DNA from: Lentisphaeria bacterium UBA1732
GTDB lineage: Bacteria; Verrucomicrobiota; Lentisphaeria; Victivallales; UBA1829
Direction: 5' to 3'
Length of the DNA stretch: 28,615 nucleotides
Assembly (NCBI GenBank): GCA_002315855.1
Contig: DCIG01000061.1
Span: forward strand, 30,459-59,073
Below are positions 1 to 7,784 of the stretch, one piece after another. The notes beneath the pieces are model-generated. The model searched no databases and had not been told where the DNA came from. It was given only the letters and a program-made list of their open reading frames with translations. How positions within the stretch are numbered: the stretch's first letter is position 1; the number at the start of each line of letters is the position of its first letter. Position numbers and translations under genes: made by a program.

Positions 1-240
1 GAGCCGACCTCTGCACTTGACCCTGAAATGGTCGGCGAGGTGCTTGCCGTTATGAAAGACCTTGCACAATACGGAATGACGATGGCGGTCGTAACCCATG
101 AAATCGGATTTGCGGCAGAAGTTGCAGACCGTATTATCTTCATGGATCACGGCCAGAAAATTGACGAAGGTCTACCTGAAGATATCATCGAAAAATCCAC
201 CAATCCCCGTATCAGGGATTTCTTCTCCAAAGTTCTGTAA
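1..240 (+). CDS. Polar amino-acid ABC transporter ATP-binding protein (3' end only)
   Basis: Partial gene entering from the left edge; the last 79 residues are present. It opens inside the Walker B/D-loop (EPTSALDPE) and contains the H-loop (VVTHE), followed by the usual C-terminal tail (DRIIFMDHGQKIDEG, then PEDII and NPRIRDFF). The SALDPE plus NPR..RDFF ending is typical of the GlnQ/HisP branch, which powers uptake of polar amino acids at the inner membrane. The Walker A motif, signature motif and partner permease lie outside the window. The antiporter gene starts about 40 bases downstream on the same strand, so the two may be cotranscribed. Family assignment is secure; the exact substrate is not readable. 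Confidence 0.9.
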   Translation, partial: EPTSALDPEMVGEVLAVMKDLAQYGMTMAVVTHEIGFAAEVADRIIFMDHGQKIDEGLPEDIIEKSTNPRIRDFFSKVL

Positions 241-279
241 CCGTTGATTTATTCAACATCAAACAAGAAAGAACATCTT

Positions 280-2088
280 ATGAGAAACTGGAAACTGCTG
301 GTTGCGGTCTGTATTACCGCCGCGGCCGTCTATTTTACAGGAACGGCATCTCTTTCCGGAACGGAAACAGGTTCCACCTCATCATTGGCTCAGCAAACCG
401 AAGCCGCAGCTGCTGCAATTGCACAGGATACAGCGGCGGCAGCAAACGCAATGACTGCGAACGGAGAAAAAGCAGCTGAGGAAACCGAAAAAAAGGCGGA
501 AGCCGCTGCGGAAACTGCGGAAGCCGCAACTTCCCAGGAAGCACCTGCGGAAGAAGCTCACAAAAACCGTTTTTCCGGCAATTTGTGGGCGCTGGTTCCC
601 CCGGTGGTCGCTATTATCCTTGCTCTGATCACGAAGGAAGTCTATTCGTCCCTCTTCATCGGCATCCTGCTGGGCGGCTGTTTTGTCGGCGAATTTCACC
701 CGTTGAAAGTCGTGGATGCGGTCATCAATGATGGTTTGATTGCAGCCGTTTCCAGCACTGCCGGTATCTTCATCTTTCTCGTCATGCTGGGCAACATTGT
801 TGCCTTGATCAATCTGACCGGTGCGACGGCATCCTTTGGACGCTGGGCACAGTCTCGTATCAAGAGCCGTGTCGGGACCATGCTGGCGACCTTTCTGCTC
901 GGTGTCATGATTTTCGTGGACGACTATTTCAACTGTCTGACGGTTGGCAGTGTGATGCTCCCGGTAACCGATGCCAAGCGTATTTCCCGTGCAAAACTTG
1001 CCTACCTGATTGACGCTACTGCCGCACCGATTTGCATGATTGCCCCGATTTCCTCCTGGGCGGCGGCTGTATCACAGTATGCTGAAGGCACGGAATTCAG
1101 CGGACTGGAACTTTTCATCCGTGCAATTCCGTATAACTTCTATTCGCTTCTGACGTTTGTGTTCATCATCGGGATTACTCTCCTGAAAGTTGACTTCGGT
1201 CCGATGGCTCTTCATGAAAGAAATGCCATTGAAAACGGTGATCTTTTCACCAGCGGCGGCGAAGTTGACAATGGAATCCGCACCAAGGAAAATGCCCGTG
1301 GTCGTGTCGCGGATATGGTCATACCTGTGCTGTTCCTGATTGTGGTGTGCGTATTTGCACTGGTCTATGTCGGCGGGATTCTTGACGGCAAAGACTTCAT
1401 CTCCGCATTTAGTGATACGGATGCCACCGTCGGCCTTCCGTGGGGCGGTGTGGTCGCGGTTATGTTCACGGTGATTTATCTGGTTCTGCGCCGGGTGATT
1501 ACATTCAAGGAAGCCATGTCCTGCTCCCCGTCCGGCTTCAATGCCATGGTGCCTGCAATCCTGATTCTCAGTTTCGCCACAGCCCTGAAGAATATGACTG
1601 CCGCTCTGGAAGCAAAAGAATTCATTGCCTCTCTCATGCAGGGGTCTGCATCGAATCTGAATATGTTCCTGCCTGCCGTGATTTTCTTCGTTGCATGTGT
1701 TCTGGCATTCTCCACAGGCACATCCTGGGGAACATTCGGTATTCTGATTCCGATTGTCGTCAATATCTTCCCCGCGACCAGCCCGCTTCTGTTCATCGGC
1801 ATGTCGGCTTGTCTTGCAGGAGCAGTCTGCGGCGACCATTGCTCCCCGATTTCCGATACCACAATCATGTCCTCGGCCGGTGCTCGCTGTGAACATCTGA
1901 ATCACGTTGCCACACAGCTGCCGTATTCAATAACGGTTGCCGTTGTGTCGTTTATCGGGTTCCTGATAGCCGGTTTGGTTCAGAACTGGTTTGTGGTCTT
2001 CCCGATTATGGTTGCAATCATGCTTGGGCTTCTGGTCTTTGTCAAGCTGTTTTTCTGCCAGAAATCCTGTGCTGTGAAAAAAGCCTGA
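280..2088 (+). CDS. NhaC-family Na+/H+ antiporter with Ala/Glu-rich N-terminal extension
   Basis: 602 residues from the ATG at 280, which has an AAGAAAGAA ribosome site just upstream; a TTG at 244 would add 12 residues and is less likely. The membrane core, from about residue 100 to the end, carries hallmarks of the NhaC (PF03553) family: FVDDYFNCLTVG, an AKLAYLIDATAAPICMIAPISSWAA stretch interrupted by nothing unusual, STGTSWGTFGILIPIV near the end and CGDHCSPISDT. These proteins exchange Na+ for H+, or move organic anions, across the inner membrane. Before the core is an extra module: a first hydrophobic segment (about residues 5-20), then roughly 65 residues rich in Ala, Glu and Thr with almost no hydrophobic residues. 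This is likely an extracytoplasmic or helical linker not found in textbook NhaC. The gene follows an amino-acid transporter ATPase and is closed by two hairpins. Confidence 0.88.
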   Translation: MRNWKLLVAVCITAAAVYFTGTASLSGTETGSTSSLAQQTEAAAAAIAQDTAAAANAMTANGEKAAEETEKKAEAAAETAEAATSQEAPAEEAHKNRFSGNLWALVPPVVAIILALITKEVYSSLFIGILLGGCFVGEFHPLKVVDAVINDGLIAAVSSTAGIFIFLVMLGNIVALINLTGATASFGRWAQSRIKSRVGTMLATFLLGVMIFVDDYFNCLTVGSVMLPVTDAKRISRAKLAYLIDATAAPICMIAPISSWAAAVSQYAEGTEFSGLELFIRAIPYNFYSLLTFVFIIGITLLKVDFGPMALHERNAIENGDLFTSGGEVDNGIRTKENARGRVADMVIPVLFLIVVCVFALVYVGGILDGKDFISAFSDTDATVGLPWGGVVAVMFTVIYLVLRRVITFKEAMSCSPSGFNAMVPAILILSFATALKNMTAALEAKEFIASLMQGSASNLNMFLPAVIFFVACVLAFSTGTSWGTFGILIPIVVNIFPATSPLLFIGMSACLAGAVCGDHCSPISDTTIMSSAGARCEHLNHVATQLPYSITVAVVSFIGFLIAGLVQNWFVVFPIMVAIMLGLLVFVKLFFCQKSCAVKKA

Positions 2089-2105
2089 TGAAATGATTCT
2101 GAATT

Positions 2106-2177
2106 AACAGAAGTTCCCTTAAAAACCAGCTTCTGTTTTGAGCCTGTTCTGAAAGTTTTTTGGAACAGGCTTTTTTT
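2106..2177 (+). terminator. Tandem intrinsic terminator hairpins after the antiporter gene
   Basis: The first stem is AACAGAAG (2106-2113) with CTTCTGTT (2130-2137), followed by TTTTG. The second is a perfect 9-bp stem, AGCCTGTTC (2141-2149) with GAACAGGCT (2163-2171), running straight into seven T residues. The second alone is a textbook rho-independent terminator. Confidence 0.9.
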
Positions 2178-2248
2178 GATACATTTTCAGGAAGACGATT
2201 CTGCATCCGGCGGAACAGTTTTTTCCGGCACGAATACCGTGTTTCAAT

Positions 2249-2277
2249 TTGAAAAAACGTCTGATTCGTGGTATATT
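2249..2277 (+). promoter_or_regulatory. Promoter of the EamA exporter gene
   Basis: -35 TTGAAA (2249-2254), a 17-base spacer, -10 TATATT (2272-2277). The predicted start of transcription near 2284 leaves about 50 to 95 bases of leader, depending on which ATG is used. Confidence 0.6.
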
Positions 2278-2376
2278 AACCGGATTGTTTTCGGAATCAA
2301 GGGTATCTTTGTGCGAATCAGAAATGACTCCATGAACAGAGGTATCCTCAAAAGAACCACGTCCCGCAGTTTGCTC

Positions 2377-3330
2377 ATGTCTGATACTCATACAGCCATT
2401 CTTCTCTCTTCCCGCTCAAAAATTCAACAAATCGGCGGTATTTTATCCCTTACGATTGCCGCAATGATTTGGGGACTTGCATTCGCCGCACAGCGTCAGG
2501 GAGCCGAATTTGTTTCGCCTCTTGTGTTTCTTGCAATACGCTCATGGATTGGAATCGCCGCTCTTTTCCCCGTGTGCCTGATTCTTGACAAAGCAAACGG
2601 ACGCAAACCAGCGTTTTTCGGAGCCGCGCATACACGTCAGGAAATCAAATGGCTTTTGACCGGCGGACTATGCTGCGGCGCAGTGGTTTTTCTGGCGAGC
2701 ATTCTTCAGCAGTGGGGGCTTGAGTATTCTTCTGCGGGGAAAGCCGGATTTCTGACAGCACTCTACATCGTGATTGTACCTTTGCTTGGACTTTTCTTCA
2801 AACGGAAAGTAACCTGGCTTTTATGGCTTGCCGTTTTCATGGTTGTGATCGGGTCCTATCTGCTTTGTGCCAGCGAAGGCTTCGGAGCCATGAATTTAGG
2901 GGATGTGCTGTTATTCCTGTGTGCATTCTGCTATGCGGCACACATCATGGTGGTCGATCATTTCTCGAAAACGATGGATTGTGTACGGTTATCCTGTCTT
3001 CAGTTTTTTGCGACAGCGGTCTTGTCGACCCTGGGAGCTGTGATTGCAGGAAACTCCTGGGATATTGCATCGATTCAGAAAGCCGCAGCTGCACTGTTGT
3101 TCTGCGGCATTGGTTCCACGGGCATTGCTTATACGCTTCAGATTGTCGGTCAGAAATATGTGCATCCCGTGGCCGCCTCTCTGCTGATGTGTATGGAATC
3201 CGTCTTTTCCGTACTTGGCGGCTGGCTTTTCCTGAATGAAAAGCTGACGCTCCCTGAATTGTTCGGATGTGCGATTATTTTTACAGCGGTTCTCCTTGCT
3301 CAGATTCCCCTGCCCTCGTCAAAGAGCTGA
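2377..3330 (+). CDS. EamA/DMT superfamily transporter
   Basis: 317 residues from the ATG at 2377. Ten predicted membrane segments are arranged as two EamA repeats. The first begins at about residue 20 with the typical IWGLAFAAQRQG stretch; the second has the family-like GDVLLFLCAFCYAAHIMVVDHF segment and the ending SVFSVLGGWLFLNEKLTLPELFGCAIIF, where the LxExLT pattern is characteristic. Members export amino acids or other small metabolites; the substrate cannot be told. The start is uncertain: an in-frame ATG at 2332 would add 15 basic residues, and neither has a convincing ribosome site. The long open frame further upstream overlaps the promoter, so it is unlikely to be translated. The gene stands alone, between a terminator and the rfbC promoter. 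Confidence 0.88.
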   Translation: MSDTHTAILLSSRSKIQQIGGILSLTIAAMIWGLAFAAQRQGAEFVSPLVFLAIRSWIGIAALFPVCLILDKANGRKPAFFGAAHTRQEIKWLLTGGLCCGAVVFLASILQQWGLEYSSAGKAGFLTALYIVIVPLLGLFFKRKVTWLLWLAVFMVVIGSYLLCASEGFGAMNLGDVLLFLCAFCYAAHIMVVDHFSKTMDCVRLSCLQFFATAVLSTLGAVIAGNSWDIASIQKAAAALLFCGIGSTGIAYTLQIVGQKYVHPVAASLLMCMESVFSVLGGWLFLNEKLTLPELFGCAIIFTAVLLAQIPLPSSKS

Positions 3331-3375
3331 TGTCAAAAGAAAGACAAGATTTCCGCATAAAAAAAGTTTTTCGCC

Positions 3376-3403
3376 TTGCATTTCGACAAATTCAGTCTAT
3401 ATT
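3376..3403 (+). promoter_or_regulatory. Promoter of the rfbC-rfbD-GNAT operon
   Basis: -35 TTGCAT (3376-3381), a 16-base spacer, -10 TATATT (3398-3403). The -35 plus the next bases (TTGCATTTC) is identical to that of the rpmA promoter at 13596. The ribosome site CAGGA lies 7 bases before the rfbC ATG. Confidence 0.7.
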
Positions 3404-3444
3404 TTTCAGTATCAATCCATCAAAATTCAAATCAGGATTATGCA

Positions 3445-4002
3445 ATGAATGTCATCAAAACAAAAATACCGGGAGTACTGATTATCGAACCGAAGGTTTT
3501 CGGTGATGCCCGCGGTTATTTTTTTGAATCGTGGAACGAAGCGGCGTTTGCTCAAGCCGGAATCACCTGCCGATTTGTGCAGGATAATGAATCCAGTTCC
3601 AGTTTCGGAGTTCTTCGCGGTCTGCACTATCAGGCCGCACCGTATACGCAGGCGAAACTCGTCCGTGTGATTTCGGGGGCGGTTCTTGATGTCGCCGTGG
3701 ATATTCGCAAAGGGTCTCCGACTTACGGTCAGTATGTCTCGGTGGAGCTTTCCGGCGAAAACAAACGGCAGCTGTTTATCCCCCGCGGATTCGCACATGG
3801 CTTTGCGGTGCTGAGTGAACAGGCCGTATTCGCCTACAAATGCGACAACATCTATATGCCGTCTTCGGAACGAGGGATTCGATTTGATGATCCTGATTTG
3901 GCGATTGACTGGCAAGTGAGTCCCGAACAATGGAATCTTTCCCCGAAAGACAGAATCCATCCTGCATTTTCAGAGATTGCGCCATGGGAGGAAGCACAAT
4001 GA
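3445..4002 (+). CDS. rfbC: dTDP-4-dehydrorhamnose 3,5-epimerase
   Basis: 185 residues, the usual family length. RmlC/RfbC epimerises C3 and C5 of dTDP-4-keto-6-deoxyglucose in the cytoplasm, the third step of dTDP-L-rhamnose synthesis. Visible motifs are RGYFFESW near residue 23, the VLRGLHYQ block with the catalytic base His61, the GAVLDVAVDIRKGSPTYGQ strand pair, and IPRGFAHGFAVL followed by YKCD with Tyr131. The start at 3445 is preferred because it has an AGGA site at 7 bases and matches the family N-terminus; the longer open frame begins upstream inside the promoter. Its stop overlaps the rfbD start (ATGA). rfbA and rfbB, needed for the first two steps, are not in this window. Confidence 0.95.
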   Translation: MNVIKTKIPGVLIIEPKVFGDARGYFFESWNEAAFAQAGITCRFVQDNESSSSFGVLRGLHYQAAPYTQAKLVRVISGAVLDVAVDIRKGSPTYGQYVSVELSGENKRQLFIPRGFAHGFAVLSEQAVFAYKCDNIYMPSSERGIRFDDPDLAIDWQVSPEQWNLSPKDRIHPAFSEIAPWEEAQ

Positions 4003-4859
4003 AAATCATGATTACCGGGGGAAAAGGAATGCTGGGACGCACGTTGTCCGGCGTTCTGCATGAACATGACCTGATTATTGCGGATTTGCCGGAATGCGAC
4101 ATCACGGACGCCGCTGTTTTTGACCGTTTTTTGTCTGCGGCGCAGCCCGACGTGGTGATTCACTGTGCTGCGATGACCGCTGTGGATAAATGCGAAACGG
4201 AATCTGATTTTGCGTATCGTCTGAACGCCGTCGGTTCCATGAATGTTGCCGCATCCTGCAATCGCCACAAGGTTCGTCTGATTGCGATTTCCACGGACTA
4301 TGTCTTCGGCGGAGAACTTGACCGTCCGTACCATGAATTTGATGAGGCAGGCGGAGCTCATACCGTTTACGGTCAGACCAAATTTGCGGGGGAAGAGCTG
4401 ATTCGCAGACACTGTCCGAATCACGTGATTTGCCGGATTTCGTGGCTTTACGGAGCGGGCGGCCCCAGTTTCGTTCATGCCATGCTCAAACTTGCAGACG
4501 GGACACGGTCTTCCCTGAAAGTTGTTGCCGATCAGCACGGCAATCCCACCTCGACCCTTGCGGCAGCGCGTCAGATTGCAGTTTTTCTGGCGCATCCTGA
4601 ACTGGTCGGCACGTTCCACATGACCTGTGAGGGGGAAGCCACATGGTATGAATTCGCGCAGGAAATTTTCCGTCTTGCCGGAGTGTCTCAGCAGATTGTC
4701 CCCTGTACAACCGGGGAATTTCCGCGCCCTGCCCCTCGCCCGCTCAATTCCCGCCTGGAAAAGCGGATGCTCCGGCTTTGCAATCTGCCGCCAATGCCGG
4801 ACTGGCATGATGCCCTTGCCGAGTTTATGAAAGCGGAATTTCCCCGAAATGGCAAATGA
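3999..4859 (+). CDS. rfbD: dTDP-4-dehydrorhamnose reductase
   Basis: 286 residues. This extended short-chain dehydrogenase reduces the 4-keto group to give dTDP-L-rhamnose, the last step after RfbC. The N-terminal Rossmann motif is TGGKGMLG (residues 6-13), followed by STDYVFGG (98-105) and the catalytic Tyr124-x3-Lys128 in YGQTK, plus RISWLYGAGGPSFVHAML. The start at 3999 is set by a strong GGGAGGAAG ribosome site and an ATGA overlap with rfbC, so translation is probably coupled. The 3' end overlaps the next gene by 11 bases. It supplies rhamnose for a cell-surface polysaccharide; the glycosyltransferases are elsewhere. Confidence 0.95.
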   Translation: MKIMITGGKGMLGRTLSGVLHEHDLIIADLPECDITDAAVFDRFLSAAQPDVVIHCAAMTAVDKCETESDFAYRLNAVGSMNVAASCNRHKVRLIAISTDYVFGGELDRPYHEFDEAGGAHTVYGQTKFAGEELIRRHCPNHVICRISWLYGAGGPSFVHAMLKLADGTRSSLKVVADQHGNPTSTLAAARQIAVFLAHPELVGTFHMTCEGEATWYEFAQEIFRLAGVSQQIVPCTTGEFPRPAPRPLNSRLEKRMLRLCNLPPMPDWHDALAEFMKAEFPRNGK

Positions 4860-5334
4860 CGGCATCACAATCCGTCTTGCCGGACCGGATGACTTACAGA
4901 CGGTTCTCCACTTCATTCGTGAGCTTGCGGAGTACGAAAAATTAGGCAATCAGGTGGTCGGCGGAGGCGATACGCTGGCATACTGGATGTTTGAACGCAA
5001 AGTCGCAGAGTGTCTGCTCGTCTTTGACGAGGAAAAGCCAGTCGGCTTTGCTCTCTACTTCTACAATTTCTCGACTTTCCTTGCCCGTGCAGGAATTTAC
5101 ATTGAAGACGTTTATGTCGTTCCCGCATACCGCAACCGCGGAATCGGGAAAACGCTCTTCCGCATGGTTGCCCGTAAAGCAGTTTCCGAGGGATGCGGAC
5201 GTATGGAATGGTGGTGTTTGAAGTGGAATCAGTCTGCTCTTGACTTCTATCATACGCTGGGTGCGGAAGAAATGAGCGACTGGATGCCGCTTCGTCTTTC
5301 CGGTGATACCCTCAAACGCCTCGCAGAAGAATAA
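4849..5334 (+). CDS. GNAT acetyltransferase, diamine/spermidine N-acetyltransferase-like
   Basis: 161 residues, a single GNAT domain. The acetyl-CoA-binding motif A is RNRGIG (95-100) after the strand GIYIEDVYVVPAY. The stretch FALYFYNFSTFLARAGIYIEDVYV, then CGRMEWWCLKWN and ALDFYHTLGAE, is what is seen in SAT1-type diamine/polyamine acetyltransferases (GFALYFYNFSTFxGRxGIYLEDLYV in the family). It probably acetylates a primary amine such as a polyamine, or an amino-acid analogue, in the cytoplasm. The gene overlaps rfbD by 11 bases and so shares its operon, but nothing visible links it to rhamnose synthesis. Substrate choice is inference. Confidence 0.85.
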   Translation: MANDGITIRLAGPDDLQTVLHFIRELAEYEKLGNQVVGGGDTLAYWMFERKVAECLLVFDEEKPVGFALYFYNFSTFLARAGIYIEDVYVVPAYRNRGIGKTLFRMVARKAVSEGCGRMEWWCLKWNQSALDFYHTLGAEEMSDWMPLRLSGDTLKRLAEE

Positions 5335-5403
5335 AATCCCGATTTCAAACTCCATTGTCCGGACAATCTTCCATCGAAGACTTTTTGAAACGGACTGCTG
5401 TCC

Positions 5404-5976
5404 TTACAGACTTCCGCCTCGCAGTGCGGTTCCATGAGCGGGAACATACATGCGGGAGATATTTACGCGTTCCAGTTCCAGCAGAAATATCTTGGTTCGT
5501 ATTCCGCCTCCGTATCCGGTCAGATTCCCGTTCGCGCCGATGACGCGATGACACGGGATGATGATGGAAATCGGATTATGTCCGACCGCACCCCCGACCG
5601 CCTGCGCCGACATTTTATTTTTTTCGTGCCGTTCAGCGATTTCTCCGGCAATATCACCATACGTGATGACTTCCCCGTAAGGGATGCCGCGAAGAATCGA
5701 CCACACTTCTTTTCGGAAGTCGCTTCCGTCAGGGTCAAGCGGCAAATCGCATGGATCGGGACGTTTTCCCGCAAAATACTGTTCCAGCCAGTATGCAGTC
5801 TCCCGCAGCAGCGGACACGTTTTTTCCACCAGTTCTTCACTTCCGAAAAACTGCTTTCCGTGGAAACGCTGTCCGCAAATCCATACGGCTTTGACGGCGC
5901 TCCCGCCAGAATCGCTTACAACCGTCAAAATTCCAACGGGAGACGGCATATCCATATAAAGACACATAAAACACAT
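5404..5976 (-). CDS. ogt: Methylated-DNA--protein-cysteine methyltransferase (O6-alkylguanine repair)
   Basis: 190 residues. It removes alkyl groups from O6 of guanine by irreversible transfer to its own cysteine. The active-site motif is IIIPCHRVIG, with the acceptor Cys142; before it come FRKEVWSILRGIPYGEVITYGDIA (the helix-turn-helix DNA-binding part) and the Asn hinge in VGHNP; after it, NLTGYGGGIRTKIFLLELE. The N-terminal domain is divergent but of usual length. The start is uncertain: in-frame ATGs occur at 5976, 5967, 5955 and 5949, without a decisive ribosome site. It is convergent with the GNAT gene and stands alone. The ogt versus adaB naming is not resolvable from sequence. Confidence 0.92.
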   Translation of the reverse strand: MCFMCLYMDMPSPVGILTVVSDSGGSAVKAVWICGQRFHGKQFFGSEELVEKTCPLLRETAYWLEQYFAGKRPDPCDLPLDPDGSDFRKEVWSILRGIPYGEVITYGDIAGEIAERHEKNKMSAQAVGGAVGHNPISIIIPCHRVIGANGNLTGYGGGIRTKIFLLELERVNISRMYVPAHGTALRGGSL

Positions 5977-6027
5977 TTACCCGGTCTTAAAAACGCTTAC
6001 AGACAGGTTTAACGGGTATCTCTGAAA

Positions 6028-6050
6028 CGAGACGCATTCCATTTGTCTCG
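6028..6050 (-). terminator. Weak hairpin downstream of the small lipoprotein gene
   Basis: CGAGAC (6028-6033) pairs with GTCTCG (6045-6050) about 24 bases beyond the lipoprotein stop. On the minus strand it is followed only by TTTC, so it is a weak candidate terminator. Confidence 0.4.
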
Positions 6051-6073
6051 CAAAAGCACTTTTCAGACCTTTT

Positions 6074-6709
6074 TCAAGGCGTTTCGCCCTGCATCTGCAC
6101 ATAGACGGAATTTGCCAGTTCCACCAGCGATGCTTCGTCGGCATTGCTGTCCATGCTGACCGAATACATGATACCCGGCACAGCATCCCACCAAATACAT
6201 GTTCCGACAATGCGTCCGTCCTCGGCGGCAGTCCAGCGAGCCTGAGCTTTATTGTAGCCAACTGCGACTTCGGCCTGATTCTGCCATGTGTAGTAATATC
6301 CTGAAATATCCTGAAGTTTCGTTGCTCCGCTTGCCTCAATCCGTGCAGTGCAGTCTGCGCCTTGCCAGTCGAAATCAATCTGGGCTGTTTTCCCCGCGAT
6401 GACGGAGTAACGCATATTTTCGGCACCTTGCGGCAAATTGAAGTCCAGACCGAGCTGTTTTCTGATACCGTCCGCCGTGGAGTCACGGAACGGATTCGGC
6501 ACCATGACATTGTAACCGGGCGGCACGGGTTGCGTTTTGGAGCTGCTTCCTGCTTCATGCGGCTTCCCGGCGGGGACAATCGCAACCGATTCCTGCGTAT
6601 CTCCGTCCTGTTCAGCTGGAACAGGCTTTTTGTCAGAGCATCCGGAAAACAGGAAGAATCCGGATGAAATCAAAACGATAATCTTGCATAATTTACTGAT
6701 TTTGTTCAT
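6074..6709 (-). CDS. Lipoprotein of unknown function
   Basis: 211 residues, not recognised as a family. It starts with a lipoprotein signal peptide: Lys-rich N-terminus, hydrophobic stretch, and the lipobox LFSGC with the lipidated Cys24. A Pro/Ser/Gln-rich linker (about residues 28-65) leads to a globular domain containing NPFRDSTADGIRKQLGLDF, YSVIAGKTAQIDFDWQGADCTARIEAS, and a conserved-looking VAVGYNKAQARWTAAEDGRIVGTCIWWDAVPGIMYSVSMD separated into strands, suggesting a beta-rich fold. The gene lies 26 bases behind the hydrolase lipoprotein on the same strand and is likely cotranscribed. An AGGAG lies 15 bases before the ATG, farther than usual. Role unknown; an envelope location is expected from the lipobox. 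Confidence 0.85.
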   Translation of the reverse strand: MNKISKLCKIIVLISSGFFLFSGCSDKKPVPAEQDGDTQESVAIVPAGKPHEAGSSSKTQPVPPGYNVMVPNPFRDSTADGIRKQLGLDFNLPQGAENMRYSVIAGKTAQIDFDWQGADCTARIEASGATKLQDISGYYYTWQNQAEVAVGYNKAQARWTAAEDGRIVGTCIWWDAVPGIMYSVSMDSNADEASLVELANSVYVQMQGETP

Positions 6710-6735
6710 GATATATCATTATACTCCTATTGTTT

Positions 6736-7587
6736 TCACTTCGTCAGATGTTTTTTCAGAAAGTCGGCGGCAATGGTACAGGCCTTGTCGAAGTTTCTGC
6801 TGTAACCATGATCATCGCCGGGGAATACAGTCAATTCCGCATTCTTGTACGCATCTTTGTAACGCTGTGCATGGGAGAATCCGAAATCCTGCGAACCATA
6901 GATGATGGCAACCGGATTCGTGTAGGCGGGAACAATGGAGTAAACATCGAGCTTCTGAGCTTCCACGAGGAAGTTGCGCCCCAAACGGCGTCCGCCGACG
7001 CTGATTCCTTCAGCGGGGATGTTTTTCGGGTCAAAATGTGCGCCCAGCGTAGTACCGTTCCGTGCATCATCCACGAGGCAGGCAGCAGCAGCCATCAGCA
7101 CAGCTGCGGACACCTTATCTTTCATTTCCGCCGTAACCAGAGAGGCAATCAGTCCCCCCTGCGAATGCCCCGCCATGCCGATGGTGGAAACATACGGCAA
7201 AGCACGGACGTATTCATACACGGCCTTGGCATCGTTCTTTTCCGTTGTGAGGGTCATATTCTCAAATTTACCCTCGCTTTCACCATGTCCATCGAAGTCA
7301 AATCGAATGGATGCAATGCCGCGTTCTTTCAGTTTGCGTCCTACGTTTGCCATGATGGGGTCATTTTTCTGCGAACCGTACCCGTGCATGAGAATCACCA
7401 TCGGACACTGTGCGTCCTCTGCAATTTCCGGGGTCTCGATGATGGACGAAATTTTGCCCGACGGACCATTGATGGAGAGCGAGCGTGTACCTGCGGGGAC
7501 AGCCTCGTGATGAGGTACGGACTGACATGCGGCGAGAGACAGGACCGCAGCGGTACAGCAGAGAATGGAACGGAGAGTGTGTTTCAT
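6736..7587 (-). CDS. Lipoprotein alpha/beta hydrolase (Est1E/cinnamoyl-esterase-like)
   Basis: 283 residues with a lipoprotein signal ending in the lipobox LAAC (Cys21), so the enzyme is probably tethered to a membrane facing the periplasm or the outside. It has the full catalytic set of an alpha/beta hydrolase: the oxyanion-region motif LMHGYGS (67-72), nucleophile Ser142 in GHSQGG, acid Asp234 after VAIIYGSQD, and His260 in GDDHGYS. The RFDFDGHGESEG stretch and the HGYGSQKND region resemble Est1E-type feruloyl/cinnamoyl esterases; activity on hydroxycinnamate or acyl esters is inference. A GAGGTT ribosome site lies about 9 bases before the ATG. It is the first gene of a two-gene unit with the lipoprotein at 6074-6709. 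Confidence 0.88.
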   Translation of the reverse strand: MKHTLRSILCCTAAVLSLAACQSVPHHEAVPAGTRSLSINGPSGKISSIIETPEIAEDAQCPMVILMHGYGSQKNDPIMANVGRKLKERGIASIRFDFDGHGESEGKFENMTLTTEKNDAKAVYEYVRALPYVSTIGMAGHSQGGLIASLVTAEMKDKVSAAVLMAAAACLVDDARNGTTLGAHFDPKNIPAEGISVGGRRLGRNFLVEAQKLDVYSIVPAYTNPVAIIYGSQDFGFSHAQRYKDAYKNAELTVFPGDDHGYSRNFDKACTIAADFLKKHLTK

Positions 7588-7640
7588 GGGATGAACCTCA
7601 TTGTTTGCCTTGTTTGAAATCAGTTCAGTTGTTTGCTATT

Positions 7641-7668
7641 AAGGTAACACGACTTTGACGAATTTCAA
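7641..7668 (-). promoter_or_regulatory. Candidate promoter of the hydrolase-lipoprotein unit
   Basis: On the minus strand: -35 TTGAAA (7663-7668), a 16-base spacer, -10 TACCTT (7641-7646). The transcribed leader contains a reverse copy of the intergenic motif AACTGATTTCAAA (7613-7625). Confidence 0.5.
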
Positions 7669-7703
7669 GAGACGGACGAAAAAGAAATCGAAAAAGAGCT
7701 CGT

Positions 7704-7740
7704 ATAAAAAAACATCCGCCCTGCTGCCGGAGCGGATGTC
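7704..7740 (-). terminator. Intrinsic terminator of the 613-residue secreted-protein gene
   Basis: Perfect 8-bp stem ACATCCGC (7712-7719) with GCGGATGT (7732-7739); read on the minus strand it runs into a run of seven T. It lies about 45 bases past the stop codon at 7785. Confidence 0.9.
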
Positions 7741-7784
7741 GGATTTTCTGCGTTTTTGTCCGGTTGTCCGGACCAATGCGCTTC

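Noticed and set aside
3852..4949. 365-codon minus-strand frame over rfbD
   Set aside because: rfbD is secure with its catalytic Tyr-Lys pair and ribosome site; the antisense frame spans the ends of three real genes.
6028..6050. Riboswitch upstream of ogt
   Set aside because: Only a 6-bp hairpin is seen, and it fits better as a weak terminator for the preceding lipoprotein gene.
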